Of a stretch of DNA of 64,000 nucleotides, positions 48,501 through 62,146 are shown in pieces. The position numbers and the translations under genes are program-made. The notes beneath the pieces were generated by a model, which searched no databases, had not been told where the DNA came from, and was given only the letters and a program-made list of their open reading frames with translations. The first letter of the stretch is position 1, and each line of letters starts with the position of its first letter. Where the stretch lies: positions 29,888,001 to 29,952,000 of the forward strand of contig NC_092568.1 of the NCBI RefSeq assembly GCF_037975245.1, in the 5' to 3' direction. Source of the DNA: Apostichopus japonicus. Lineage: Eukaryota > Echinodermata > Holothuroidea > Aspidochirotida > Stichopodidae.

Positions 48501-51500
48501 GTAAATACTTTTTGAATCAACTGTAAATAAAGGCGTCATCTCAATTCACTGCTGGTGCTAATATGTAAACGATAGATTTTCTTTGTGACAAATTTGCCCA
48601 TCGGTTATTTTTTTGTTGTTACTTTCTATGTCAAGTTTTGTTCTTTTCCATATCAACCCGATTCGATAATCTTTTCTGAGCCGCAAAACTTTTAAGTATT
48701 TTGAACTAAAAGTTCACCCTTATCCTCATGACTTTTGATTTTCTTCCTATCTGAAAGCTTTTTTTTTTTTGTCATTTGAGAACATCTTCTCAATGTACAC
48801 CCATAGTTTCCTCCATATCTCTCCTCTTATTTCCCTCTACTGGATCAATTTACAAACAGCCAACAACAACGACAGAAAAAAAAGGAAGGGAAAACTGATT
48901 GATAATCATTTTTTATTCATTTAATCCAAGTGATAGAAGCAAAAAATATTTGTCATTTTTCTTGAAAATAAATCTTGGGGACTGGCATATTTTTTCCGTT
49001 CTTGATTGATGCAATGCGCTCTGGAAGCTGAGTATCATACCTGCTGTTCTTCCTCTCAAAAGCTTTTAAAGTATTAATTATTAACGTCTTCTGTTAAAAC
49101 GGCTGTCGTGATTCTGAGGCTCTTGAGGCTCTTGGGTTAGCGATATGGCATCTGCCCCCTTATCACTTAGTCAATTCCGAGAGATGTATGTATGTGTGTG
49201 TGTGTGAATGGTTACGTAACAGTAATCACGACATTGTACCGACTTTGTGGTGGTTTCTTCTAATTAAACAAGAAGCAAAAGATGTGAGGTTATCAATGTA
49301 AACTTCGTTGTTTTTGTAATTATCTTTCTTTTTCTTTTTCAATTCTTTATATTTCGACCTAAACTGTGAAACGCAGGTGCAAAGAGAGAGAGAGAGAGGT
49401 AGGGAAAAAGGCCAAAACACAACATTGATTTTAAAACACGATTATTTTAAGTGAGGATAGGATTAATTCTGGTAAATTCATTAACCAATTTTGTTAATTA
49501 CTCGCTAAGTGGTAGAGAACAACTGCAGTGGGTTTTTTTCCCTCTCGTGTATATGTTTGTGTAAAAGATTTCAGCAATCATTGACGCGTAACGAGTGTTA
49601 TGTTATAACCATATGCAGGATACGCAACGTAAAAATGTACATTTGACACACTTTGTGCCAAACTTATGAACAAAAATGGTTCATTCTGGAGGGTGGGGGT
49701 GGGTGGGTGCTGGCACGCAGTGGGACATGTGAAATTCTAAAAAGGGGGGGCGTCACAACATCAAATTGAAACTTAATGACAATGTGGATTACCTATATGT
49801 GCATTCCGTTCCACTATAATTCAAGTATATTTGAATGTGTTTCGGCATAACGAAACTTTTTAATTGTAACATTGTTGTTTAATTTCTCAACAAAAGTTTC
49901 TCTTGTCAATAAAAAGGGGCACTTCTAAGTTTATCGTGAAAAAAGGGCCGAACGTAGCCCGCCCGACCCCGCCGCTCATGATTGTAAGCACGAACAAACA
50001 TTATTGTTACTGTATATAGGCTAATTGAACATATATACTTATATTATATATCTTTAATAAATAAAAGAGACAAAAACAGTCGCAAACAATCACGTCCACT
50101 AACGGATTAAATATTTACATAGTTTTGTTAAATAATATTGACCTCTTACATCTACATAAACGCATTCGAAATGCTTGTTCACTCCGTACTTCCTTCCTTC
50201 CGATTAAATTGGCATATTAAAAAAAAAACACGGCTTTTTATTTATTAAAGCTTGTCATATTTAACACTTACAAGCGACAACAAAAAGCGAATTCTTATCA
50301 CTTTTCTATTATATATGTGTTCTCTCGAGCTTTCTATAAATTATAGAACAAAATTCTCTCTCTTTTTTTTCTCTAATTTTTGTTTGAATTCTTCTTGAAC
50401 CTTTTTACTCACAAATTCCTCAATTATTGTCATTCGTTTCCACTTTTCATGTTTTTTTCTTTTCTTGCCTCTCTCGCTCTCTCTTTCAGTTTTCGCCGTT
50501 TGACATATTTTCGGGAGTGGATGGAATCCCTTAGGTACATTTGCGTTATACTACACGTCCAACAACCGACAGTGCTCCATTCTTCTACATGTGAAGAAGA
50601 AGAAGAAAAAAATCAAAATAATAGTAAAAGGGAAAATGAAAAGAAACAGAAAAAAAACCTTGCCATAGTTATAAATTTGTGATGAACTTACCCATTTACC
50701 ATACGAGGACAACTTTATACTTACCGCTCTCCGAAACGAGGAGAAACTTCTGCTCCTGTAATGATCTGTTTAAAATGCACCGTCAGCCAATTGAAAATAA
50801 TGAAGAAACAAAAAAAATAATAGCAAAAGATAAAAAATTAAAAAAAAGACAAATTTTTTGGGTTGTAAAAGCGTGCTCGTTTGTACTTTTACCTCAAGTG
50901 GGTACTGTTTTCCCGTGAGAGCGAGTATAGCTTTTTGCTGGTTTTATGTGGAGGCATGGTAGTACAATTGAATATAGATATATATAATAAAAAAAATTAA
51001 AGTGTGTCAATTAAAAATTACCAATAACCTTCGTAAATAATAGGATGGTTTCACCTATCAGCTGACTTTATAGCTTTGTGAAAATTTACAGGTCCGTTTT
51101 TACAATGAAAAATTCAATTTTAACGACGTACAGAAGACATTTAATAACTGAACTATTTTTTTTTATTAAAAACAAATCAGCAGAAATAAGAAAAAAGATA
51201 TGTAAAAGGAAAAGAGAATTGGTCAGGTCTTTACTTAAAAGGTTTTTTGTTACCCTGTCTTCTCCGTTTTAAAACTGTGTCGAATTTTAGGAGGAAATGC
51301 AGATCCGAAGGTCAATTTTGTTATATTTTTACAAAAGCTTATTCTCATAGCATATGATAAATTTCAATTTATAATTCTTTCCTTGTTTTTATGGAAAGTG
51401 GGTGGCATCTTCTTCTTCTTCATCTTTTTTCAATATTATCAGTACATAGTTTTAAATAGCAATAAAAAAAATAAGAAAAACTCACTAAACACACCAAAAC

Positions 51501-52383
51501 CCACCCAATAAAAAATTCAATATTTTTTCTAAAGAGATTAATCTAATTCTCTATTTGGAATCAATTTGGAATAATTACTGAAAACTTTTATTCTACAAAA
51601 TTTGTCAATCGGACGTGTGCCACTCACGAACTTAAACCCCCACCCCACCCCTTATATACCCTTCACCACCCCACCCACCTACCTCCCCAAGTTACAGGTG
51701 ATACCTAAAATTGTTACAGTTTGGAAGGTGATATTAAAGGACCCGGAAATATATGATGAAGAGAGATCGTTGAGCTGAATGAGCTTAATTCATTTGAAAT
51801 TAATTTGCTCAGTTTAATTATTAATCATATTTCCCTTCGGTGTGTCTGATTTACTTCATCTCCTAACTTCTTTTCTGTATGGACAGACTCGTACATATGT
51901 GGGGGGGTGGGGGTTGGGGTGGGAACGTACGCACCCCTCCCCGATTTTCAGAAGTTATACGAATTAAAGGAATATGCTGATTTATCCTTGTTTGAAATAG
52001 TTTTGCAATTATTTTTCCTGTCGAGACTTGTTAACGACTAAACGTGTATAATATGGTTGGTTTAAAGGAGGTTCGAATTGCATCGATGAATTTTTGACAT
52101 CTAAATGAATTAAATTTAATATTAAAGAGACCAACCCAGCCCCACCCTGGTTTGAGGATATTATTAAGAAATATCGACCAATCGTAGGCAATACTTAAGT
52201 TGCATTCATTTCATCTTGATTTCTGGAAATGTTGACGACAGAAAGGAAACGACATCTTTTATTCGATCTTAACAAAAAACTGAAGAAACCGTTACATATT
52301 TGGGAGTCGTGAATGAAATCTTTGGCAAATCATCTAATACCGATCGATATAAGATGTTATTATATATATCTACAAACACCACC
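42501..52383. other. Long stretch without recognised gene
   Basis: AT-rich, with a TTA microsatellite (42690-42752), an AT run (42828-42843), C- and G-rich tracts (43050-43078, 45965-46012, 46690-46712, 51632-51690, 51901-51923) and a (GA)n run (49385-49398). Weak exon-like segments at 46344 and 47273 are described among the findings. No confident gene. Confidence 0.35.
43224..43299. repeat. 36-bp tandem duplication
   Basis: TGCCGTGATACCTGAGTTCC and its GGCGTGATACCCGAGTTCC partner start 36 bp apart and are followed by related TTAATTC/TAATTCC ends. Confidence 0.75.
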
Positions 52384-52740
52384 GCAATCACATAGAACAG
52401 TAGCAATCACATATAACAGACAGCAATCACATATAACAGTATAGCAATCACATATAACAGTATAGCAATCACATATGACAGTAGCAATCACATATAACAG
52501 ACAGCAATCACATATAACAGTATAGCAATCACATATAACAGTAGCAATCACATATAACAGTAGCAATCACATATAACAATAGCAATCACATATAACAGTA
52601 TAGCAATCACATATAACAGTATAGCAATCACATATAACAGTAGCAATCACATATAACAGTAGCAATCACATATAACAGTAGCAATCACATATAACAGTAG
52701 CAATCACATATAACAATAGCAATCACATATAACAGACAGC
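52384..52740. repeat. ~19-bp minisatellite, 18 copies
   Basis: The unit AGCAATCACATATAACAGT is repeated with zero to three extra bases (AT, AC or none) between units, giving a mixture of 18-, 20- and 21-bp spacings. Minor variants (ATAGAAC, ATATGAC, AACAAT) occur. Confidence 0.95.
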
Positions 52741-53397
52741 AGTGTACGGTAACCTGGTAACAATGTCACAATTTTTAGCAAATTTGCTTAAGAAATGTAA
52801 ACACTTTATTGATCTAATCTAATCATTTACACAGTGGGTAGGGGTATATTTTCTGGGTTACTATTGTGGAACATTAGGATATGTAACATACATCTTTATA
52901 TCGTGATAGACTACGGGATGAAGAATTTTGTAATATTACTTATATTTTGTATGATTCACTTAGCTTGCAGAAAAAAACATAACGTATTAAGAAAATGGAA
53001 ACATGCAAGATATGTTTAAATTGAAGTTAACGTGTGGGCACTGCTAAACTATGGGTTTGATTGAAAGGTTCATTTCTATCATAGATTGTTTTGTGAGTCT
53101 GTGACGTCAAAACTAATATCGATGTTCAGTATAATATCAAAATGTGTCAAGCCAACGGCTCCGTATCGATAGAGATTACTAACTCGTTTGAAATATGTAT
53201 GGTACAACCATAACGGTAACAAAAATTAAAACTTTCAATAGTAATTTTAGATCGGATTTCAAAATGATTCGACTTTGAATTCGACATCTCGACTGTATTG
53301 TCAATGTCAGTAAAAAAATTTTCTCTACATTCAGTATTTCATGTTCATACAAATGAAAGTTTTGTTTCACTGACCCTATACACGGCTGTCACCATGC

Positions 53398-53545
53398 ATT
53401 TGGTGCATGATGGGACAACTCCCTCTCCTCACACCCCATCTTCGACAGCAACGGAATTTGTGATAGCCATGCATGTGTGAGCGAAAATCCTGTCGATTTG
53501 GTACATGAAGGGACGCCCCTTCTCACCACACCCTCCCCACCTCGT
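53398..53545. repeat. Diverged direct duplication, ~98-bp spacing
   Basis: ATTTGGTGCATGATGGGAC and ATTTGGTACATGAAGGGAC start at 53398 and 53496 and are followed by similar C-rich CTCACACCC and CACCACACCC segments. Confidence 0.65.
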
Positions 53546-53894
53546 ACTAGACATCACCGGTGTCTGTGAAGTACGGGCCCTACTAAACGACTTACGTTAA
53601 GTCACTTACAAGTAATATAGCATCTGTTTACACAGAGAATCTTGAACACAGAAAGCACACGCAAAATGTCACCGTCACCAAAAGTTTCAGGTGATTCATT
53701 GGCTTTTGGGGTTTGTGGTTTGATGAAATCAAACGGAAGCAAAGATGAATAGTGACTGGGTAAGTGACTGAGTATTAGCTCATACTAACCTAAATCCCAT
53801 GTTTTATACCATATCAACCGAGGATATAGGTCCTTCTAAACGGCTGAACAAGGTGTAAGAGAAAACCCTAAAGTAACGGTTTCTAAACCATCTT

Positions 53895-54356
53895 TTATTC
53901 GATTCGACGACTCACTTTTTTTGTCGCCCATGTACAACAATCTTTATTGTAAAGAGAAGCCATGGCGTAAAAAAAAAACTTTCTTATTGATACTCCCAAA
54001 AGAACTATTGAAGGGAAACAAGTTAAAAGCAAACAAGATGAAACAGTTTGTTTTTGAGAATTCGGAAAATCATGACAAAGTGTCAGTGAAGGCTTAAACA
54101 TCGGGGTTTCTTCAAAACAAGAAACTTTTATACACACAGACACACAAAAGCAACTTGTGGGAAATCTTTCAACAAACTCACTCAAATTGAAAGGTTTTTC
54201 TACACAAACACTCTTGAAAGTGTTGAAGGGGATAGCCTTCAGCTTATCAACTTCTTTAAGATTTTTGTCCCAACCATGTTCTTTTTCTTGACAATCTCGT
54301 TCTTTTTGTATTGGACGAATCATGTTTAAAGAAGATGTAGAAGGGCATATAAACAT
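53895..54356 (-). CDS. Uncharacterised ORF, 153 codons
   Basis: A single open frame on the minus strand with a hydrophilic, Lys/Glu-rich first third (KERDCQEKEHGWDKNLKEV) and a Cys/Ser-rich, partly hydrophobic second half (SSCLLLTCFPSIVLLGV). It is not made of repeats and is long for AT-rich DNA. No domain, promoter or splice context is recognised. It could be a single-exon orphan gene, part of a transposon-derived frame, or chance. Confidence 0.13.
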   Translation of the reverse strand: MFICPSTSSLNMIRPIQKERDCQEKEHGWDKNLKEVDKLKAIPFNTFKSVCVEKPFNLSEFVERFPTSCFCVSVCIKVSCFEETPMFKPSLTLCHDFPNSQKQTVSSCLLLTCFPSIVLLGVSIRKFFFYAMASLYNKDCCTWATKKVSRRIE

Positions 54357-57300
54357 GTCTTTAAATACTGGAATGTGCTTTGGTGTCTTTATAAATATCT
54401 CTCTCCCTCTCTCGATATATCAACTTTGAGGAGGCTTTTTCTTCTTCTTCTTCTTCAATTCCAGTAATCCTGTCGTAAGCTGTTGGGAGAATCGCTAATA
54501 CGGATGGTAATTTGATAAATCCGATTTTGTTGTAAATTGGTCTAGTTTATTTTGGTTAAGTGTGTATGGCACGCGTATTGGAGTTGTTTTGATGTGTTTG
54601 TTGGGGAGATAAATAATACATCGTACTAAACCCTCACTTTGGTCCTGCGCACGACCAGTGAAGCGATAATGTTATTAAAAAGTTATCGTCTGTTACTATG
54701 TCCCCCTATCTGCACCCACAATTTTTATTGGGACTCAGTTCAGCATATGGTGGCACTTTCTCATAGTTTACTTATATGTTTTTATGTATGTATGTTAAAA
54801 ATCGTATGTTATACAGCATTTCACCCCACTCTGGTATTATTTCCATGATGCATCCACCCGATGTACATTGCTTGATCAGTTTTTACTGCAGTGAATAAGA
54901 GACAAACGTTCATCAGTATAAACTGAAGTGTGTTATAACACCGAAACACGGAATGTTAGACCTGTCAGTAGATGCTACTGTGGTAAATTAACTAACAGAC
55001 GAATTCGTTACTCAAAGGTTGTATCAATTAATGACTGATTAGGAGTCTAAACAACTGTCCCTATGTTTGACTAATGCGTAAACCTCGTAAAGATGTTTCA
55101 AATTGCAGATTTTAAGTTCTGTGCAGTAAAGTGTCATCCACTTTCTGTTATAAAATGTGTACGAAAACTTATTGGCGAAACCTTTCAGGTATAGTCTGCA
55201 TATTGCAGTCAATCACTATGCATTGGATTGCATGTATTTTCTGTTTGTAAGCCTTTCTCAGTAGCAACTGGTCATAAATGTAATATATGTTGTGGAATAG
55301 CTACACACAACAGTTTTAACTGATTAACGGCTACTCACCTTTACCAGTTTTAACTGATAAAGCCATGAAAATCGGCTGTTGCATCAAATGCAACCGTTTT
55401 ACATGATTCGCCGATGAGGTGATGTGCGACTTCTGGCTGGTTCTCCATATGTAGAAGAGGTCATCTACATGACCCGAAATCGGCTAGAAGGACCTACTTG
55501 AAATGGTCACATAACATGGTCGATCTGACATTGCCACATCCAACAGATCTTGCATCATTGGGACCAGACTTAATCAACTGTATTCTCTTCGTCACCTTTG
55601 GAATCATTTGGAAATATAAACAATGCTTAGCAAACTAACATTAGGAACAATACTAATGAGTTTATGTAGGGTCACTTCGCACTGACGTCATATCATAAAG
55701 GGAACAAGAATGATGGGAGGGGAGGGATGGGAAGGAGACTATATAGACCCGGGGCCGCCCGAGGTCAATATGGGGGAAACGGGTAACCCGATTTGAGGAG
55801 TAAAGATATTGACCCGGGATCATGCTTTTTCTGGTTTAAATCCTCATAGGTCTAGAACATCATTCTTCATAATTTCATATAAATTTCGATATAAAATATA
55901 AATATCAATTGATAAATTTCACAATGCAGCAGTTTTAGTATAGAATAATATCGAAAAATTACCCAGATCCAAGCGGCTCTGATCTTATCGATGACATTTG
56001 ACTAGTAATAACCGTTGAAATTAGTTAGTCCTATAAACCGACTACTAAGATTTACACCTCAATGGTTAACGTGGATCATTCACTATTGTTATATATCTGG
56101 TCAGTATATACAACGTACAAAACATAGTCAGCCCTTTTATATTTGGGGTTGCGAGTATAAGAAATAGCATGCAGTTTTACAATGTAAACCTATCATGTTA
56201 AATGGTCTTATTGAGGGATGCTGCAGAAGGGATGGTGGAGAAGGGGGGGGGGTGGGGTGCTGGTTCCCAGATCGATATTTGTAACGTTACATTCCTCATT
56301 TCTGTCTCCAATCCGCAGGTACGCCGCTAAGCTTCTATTTATTCTTGCAAGCTCCCTGCTAACAGTCGGTTTATATATGTATGCACACTTCACTCTCAAC
56401 TTGATATACACAGCAAAGGTGATATCGTCAAATGTTTAACCCGATTATGCACGTGTGTGTAGATGTTCAATCAACTTGCCGGGAATTTCCCATTTCCACT
56501 TTCCCCAGAGTTAGACACCTTCTTATCGACGAACAATTACGAAGCTATTCTTCTCTCCTGCAAAATCCTCGCGGTACGGAATATCTATACTCTCAACTAG
56601 AAAATCCCGTTATAGCTTAGGCTCCCCCTGCGCCGTATATAATTGGTATACTATTACAACACGATGTCATTCAAAGATGCTTTTACTAACAGCCCATTGG
56701 TTTGTGTTGGTTTTAGTACGCGTGCCTCCTAGTTTTGATCCCCTTATGTGTGTTATACGTCCCATAAATAGCATGGCTATCCAAGAACTCACTGGCCATA
56801 AGCTTCTTATCCTAATGTCACTATAACGTAATCCCAGTTTAAGTTTATAAATGTCGCGTGAGTTTCTAATCTCTCAAATCCCTAGTTTAAAAATCATATC
56901 AAGTCTAAGCCCCTTGCAAAACCTCCTTTTTTCTCTTTCTCCCATGACAAGTCTTCCACAATCCCATAGCTCGATAGAAAAAGAAGAAGAAGAAGTAAAA
57001 AAAAATAGTGTTTCGCTTGTCAATTCTGCTTAGCAACAATCCTGCGGCCTCGAACTTGCAAAGTGTGAAGAGAGAGGGGAAAAAAACCCGTTTTTTTTTG
57101 TATATATGTATTTTTCTTTTTTTTTTTTCTTTTTCTCTTTAACTTATTCTCCAAACAAGAGTGGCAAAAATTCCAAGGAGTCGAAAGAAATAATAGGAAA
57201 AAGCATTCTATAAGCCTATCTTTTGTCCCTATTGTCATGGCAGACTGTGCCCCTCAGCCACATTATGAATACCCCTCTTCAGTTTCATTTGGTTATGGCC

Positions 57301-57581
57301 GTAGGCTGTTGTCTTTGGGTTCACTCAAACAGGGTAAAGAAAAACTCCCGAGGGTTTTGCTTTTCTATTTCTCTATACACCTGGAAAAGAGAAATTTATA
57401 GTTTCTTAACATTCTCCATCGAGCGAATCATATTCTCGGTTTGTAAAAGGTTAATGGTGGTGATACCGGGAACGTCAAAATACCAAGCATTCGTCGGTCC
57501 TCGTCAATGTATAGGTTTGTCTCATTCTTTCCCACACTCGCCGCCACATACCAATTGTATGCACACAAACAAACACACACC

Positions 57582-57787
<206 letters not shown>

Positions 57788-58025
57788 AAAACTTACACAC
57801 TTTACAAAGCGAAATTAAAAATAAAATAGAAGAGCAAATTTAACGTTATATGACTTAATAGACATAACGCCCACATATAACTGTGTGCAGTAAGAAGCAA
57901 CTTCATCTTACTTTCAGTCTATTAATAACGTCATTGTAGAAAACATTTATAACATACGAATTATACAATATTAATAATTTAACATATATTAGATCATAAG
58001 CACCACACACCCTTCGTTTCCGCGT

Positions 58026-58035
58026 AAAAAAAAAA
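58026..58035 (-). terminator. RNA polymerase III T-run terminator
   Basis: A run of ten A on the plus strand is a run of T on the minus strand, beginning 3 bp after the 3' end of the tRNA gene, as expected for Pol III termination. Confidence 0.8.
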
Positions 58036-58037
58036 TA

Positions 58038-58119
58038 TGGCAGCGATGGGATTCGAACCCACGCCATCGAAATGACTGGTGCCTAAAACCAGCGCCTTAG
58101 ACCACTCGGCCACGCTACC
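58038..58119 (-). tRNA. trnL-UAG: tRNA-Leu, anticodon UAG
   Basis: On the minus strand the acceptor arms GGTAGCG and CGCTGCC pair fully (one G-T wobble), with discriminator A at 58038. The D-arm contains the A-box TGGCCGAGTGG. The anticodon stem CTGGT/ACCAG encloses TTTAGGC, so the anticodon is UAG, reading CUA leucine codons. A long class II variable arm (TCATTTCGATGG) confirms a leucine-type tRNA. The T-arm GTGGG/CCCAT encloses TTCGAAT and contains the B-box GGTTCGAATCC. No intron is present and no CCA is encoded, as usual for nuclear eukaryotic tRNA genes. The sequence is close to animal tRNA-Leu(UAG) and should be functional. Confidence 0.96.
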
Positions 58120-60139
58120 TTGTTACATCAAATAGAGTACACGATCAATTTGAGGATACATTGTCATTGCCATTGCATCATTGTGCAACTCACCGTAAAG
58201 TCAGCGGCAACATTTCATTGCGTGGTATAACTTGCAACCTATTTCTGAGGTTTGTTCGTTTCTTAAAATAAAAAAATATTTATATTTTGATGAATTTATT
58301 TCCTCATACTTATATGTTATATGCACTTATATACTGGCATGAAATATAATCAAAATGGACCGTGGATGTCAAAACTATTATCAAGCTACAATTGCAGTTT
58401 ATTTTTATTCTTTATTTTTTTATTCAAACAGTTCGGTTTGGTTTCCAACGTAAGGTCTACCTACACCGAAAAGTACACGAACATGAGCCGCTAAATAAGA
58501 TTTGAAACATTCCACTTCCTTTAAATCAATGCTTAACTGGTAGTATCTGGCATTGATAAAATTGTTTCAAAAAGGATCAAACTTTTGTCAAAAGAGGGTG
58601 TCTCTGCCGTGATGAAGTATTATTTCATATTATTATTATAATATTAAACGCTCTCCTTGCGTCAAAAAAGAAAAAAAAAAGAAAAAAAGGAGAAGTATCC
58701 AAGATTGTTTAAAGTTGGCCATTCGGATTTTCAAAGGCACAATACATTCTAAAATGCTTTCACTGTTCATTGTTTGCATATGTGGCACCAAAAAATCTAA
58801 CTTATAGATAAATATTTGGCAATTACGCCTAGTTCACCAGTTCATTAATTTGCAAACAGGGGATTTTGTGTCCCACAAATTTAACGCATTACGTCGCTCA
58901 GGATAGAAAGAGCAACTATAAGCAGAAAACTGAAAAAACAATCATGACCTCACCATTGGTAATCTAACCGTTTCAACTCTCCCCTCCCACGCCAAATTAA
59001 TCACCGTTTAATCCCGATATTGTTACCGACAATTTTAATTTTTATCAATTGGAAACTTTAGGCCAAGTTTGACACTTTCTGTTGCGGTTTTTGGTGAAAA
59101 AAATAACAAAAAGTGGTACAAAATTAGGTTCACATGTATAGGCTACCTTGTGTATAAACACGGAAGCAGTTGAGTGTGTTACACCTGTCACACAGCACAA
59201 GAGAAAGCAGCTCTAAGTGTCCCGTAGTATGTGACGCGTCACTTTAAAAAATATATATGTTAAATATATATTCTTGTTGGGTTGAGGATAAGGAGGGCGG
59301 ACAAGGGGGTACTTGCCCACCCCCTCCCCATTTTTCCAAACCTATAGTTGGCTTCTCTTTTCTATTCAATTCGGTCTGTAATTTGGTTGTTTATGCCACA
59401 GCAATACTGACAACTCTGCGATACTTTTATACTTATTCATAATGTCATTTACACAGGGTATGAAAAAGATCGCCGACCCATTGTGTTGATTCTTGTTTAA
59501 ATCCATTTGTCACTTTTTACGTAAATCTGGCAACACTCTTATGCAGTTAGCATAACTACATTTTCAATGACACAACTTGTACTGGGAAATAACCTATAAA
59601 TATTGCACCCATATTACATCTAGGGGCTTTATAAAACCCCCAAAGTTCTCACCCCTCCCCAGGTTTCTTCCCCAACTCCACTTTCACCCATCAAATCCCG
59701 TCCCCTGTGGATACTATGTGTGTGATTGCAATCATGATAACTACCAATCATTTCAGTGGCAGAATACCCTAATGCTAATAAGACTCTAAACTTTACAAGT
59801 TTAAAGTCACGACCTTTTCATGCGAGCTCCTTAAATTCTTGGTGCTTTCTACATCTCAGATTTATTTTAGCTACTAAAGGACTGTATTTATCACTCTCGT
59901 GATCTGATCTGGAGGTACTATGTCTTCCTGAACATGTTTAAAAGGGGTTTAGGAGTAATAATTTTCCAGTGTTTTACCAAAAGTAGAATAGAACATGAAA
60001 CACTGTTATTTGCGGCCCCATCCTCCCATATACGTCCTGGCGTCTGAGAGGGGAATCGGTTTTATCAACAATCGTTGATAACCATTACAACATTTATAAC
60101 ATTAGACACAAGAGCAAAGACATTGATGGCTAGAACCAG

Positions 60140-60176
60140 TGACCTCTTGATTGTAACTCAGAGGTCACCGAGGTCA
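60140..60176. promoter_or_regulatory. Possible nuclear-receptor element (DR3 plus everted half-site)
   Basis: AGGTCACCGAGGTCA at 60162-60176 is a perfect DR3 of the AGGTCA half-site (spacer CCG). TGACCT at 60140-60145 is the inverted half-site 16 bp upstream. GTGACCTC and GAGGTCAC also form an 8-bp inverted repeat. DR3 elements are bound by VDR/RXR-type receptors (established). Function here is inference. Confidence 0.3.
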
Positions 60177-62069
60177 CGAATCATGTTCTCGTCATTAATG
60201 ATTTGCACTCAGTTGTCCATTGTCTAAAATGTCTTAGTCAGTTTTCTGTTATTCGTATACTGTTACACACATTTTTTGAATATTGAGTGAGCTGTAGTTT
60301 GTACCATCGTATGTTTGCTATTATGTTTGATATGTTCTATATTGTTTATCATAAGAGTGGAATATAGGAGATTAGTGGGAGGTGGGGGGGGGGGGTGAGG
60401 GGTGAGGGGTTGGGTTGGGCAAACACTAACCTACCACCAATTTGACATCTTTAGACAGGGTACCATCGATCTGCCCATTGAGTCACTGATGGCAAAATTC
60501 AACCGATCGTGTTCACTAAATCGTTGTACACATATGACGTAAAAGAAGACTTCTTGGAAAGTTCGCTGCTAACCGGCAGCCAGTGTTGATCACAATACAA
60601 TGCATTCCTGTACTTTTTTTCATCTCAGGGCCGCTAGGAGCAAAGTCTCCCTCCTCCCGAATTTAATGCATTCATTGAAAGTCAAGTAAACCTTTTGTCA
60701 CAATTTCAAAAGCAAATCCTCTTCTTCGTCTTCTTCTCCTTTTGATGAATAACCCCTCCTCCCCAGAAATCGATATTCAAAGAGACAAACTCGTACGCTG
60801 ATTGGTCCATTTTTTCAGTGACAACCTTTGGTCAACGTTAGCGGGCTTTTATACAGGCATGCTATACATAGACCCTTTTACACATAGTTAAGGTTGTTAT
60901 ATGTACCGGGGGTTATCCTACAGCCCCTGTAATGCTTAGCACTTAACAGATATACTAAAGGAACGGTCACATCACGAAAAGAAAGTTATCCCGGCTAAAA
61001 CGATTAGTGGTATATCTTCTATACCAAATCAAAATCTTTAAATCAGGTTAACCTTTTCTTCCTTTTTCTGACCATCTTTATCCGATTGCAAAGTTGCAAA
61101 CTTCAATGCTTTGGAAAAATTAGTCTTCTATCGTTGTTTCTGGAGAGAACTAAAAAGTTGATGTTTTGGCTTTTTGACGAAGTTTTGTTTATGATATCTA
61201 CGAAGATCCTTAAACCAGTGATTAATCAATAGTTGCCATTAACTGCCGATCTCCAGACAAAGCAAGACTTACGGAAGTTTAAGATACCGAGGTAAACTTT
61301 TTCAACTTTTTATTTTATGATTTTTGATTACGAATCATTTGTAACATTTTCCGTCTTTGTTTTTTTCTTGTTTTTTAAGTTAACGACCAAAATTAGAAGG
61401 TATTATGCTTTGCCAAACTGAAAAGTATAACTCCCCTTTCCCCGCATTGGGAGCAATGTACGGGAAAATTATTTGGCACGACAGGTCTGAGATGGTGTAG
61501 AAATAAAACTTTGAAAATGTCGTCTTTGAGAAAAAGGACAAAAAACAGGATTTACAAAGATGGGGAGGTAAAATAGTTTAAAAATGAAAACAAATCTGAG
61601 TTTATGGCATTTAAAGCTTAAAAACTTTTGAAACGATTAAATTCGATGGGTTGTCATTTCCCAACGGGTAGTAGAATTACTTATAGATATAGAATAGGCA
61701 AAGAACGGCGTCTTTAAAAGGTGGTAAAAAGTCTTATGTCATGTCGTGCGATGGATTAGCTGGGGGTATTATCCACGTACTTACGGTTTGATCTTTAGCT
61801 TCGGTATTACTACAACTTATGAAGCAGAGGGATTCCCAACTAACTCAGACCGCATTTACAAACAGTCAGCTTATTTTCTCTCTCCACCTCTCTCTCTTCA
61901 TATGTTAGTTAATAAATATATTCTGGTTTTCAAAATCGTTTGAAATATTTTTCGAATTTGATTTTTAAATGATCAACATTTTTAATCTTGGTAATATTTA
62001 TCCGGGAAGTGATTGACTGTCATCGGTTTTGTTGTAAGAATTTGTGTTTATCTTAAATTATAAAAGTGT

Positions 62070-62146
62070 ATGTACCTTTATAAGTGTATACCTTACATTA
62101 GATAAGTTGATACCTGTATAGGTGTATACCTTACATGACATAAGTG
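62070..62146. repeat. 38-bp tandem duplication
   Basis: GTGTATACCTTACAT(T/G)A at 62084 and 62122, each followed by ATAAGT and preceded by TACCT(T/G)TATA. Confidence 0.8.

Noticed and set aside
52384..52740. CRISPR-like array of short repeats
   Set aside because: Units are contiguous with no unique spacers, in an animal genome; it is a minisatellite.
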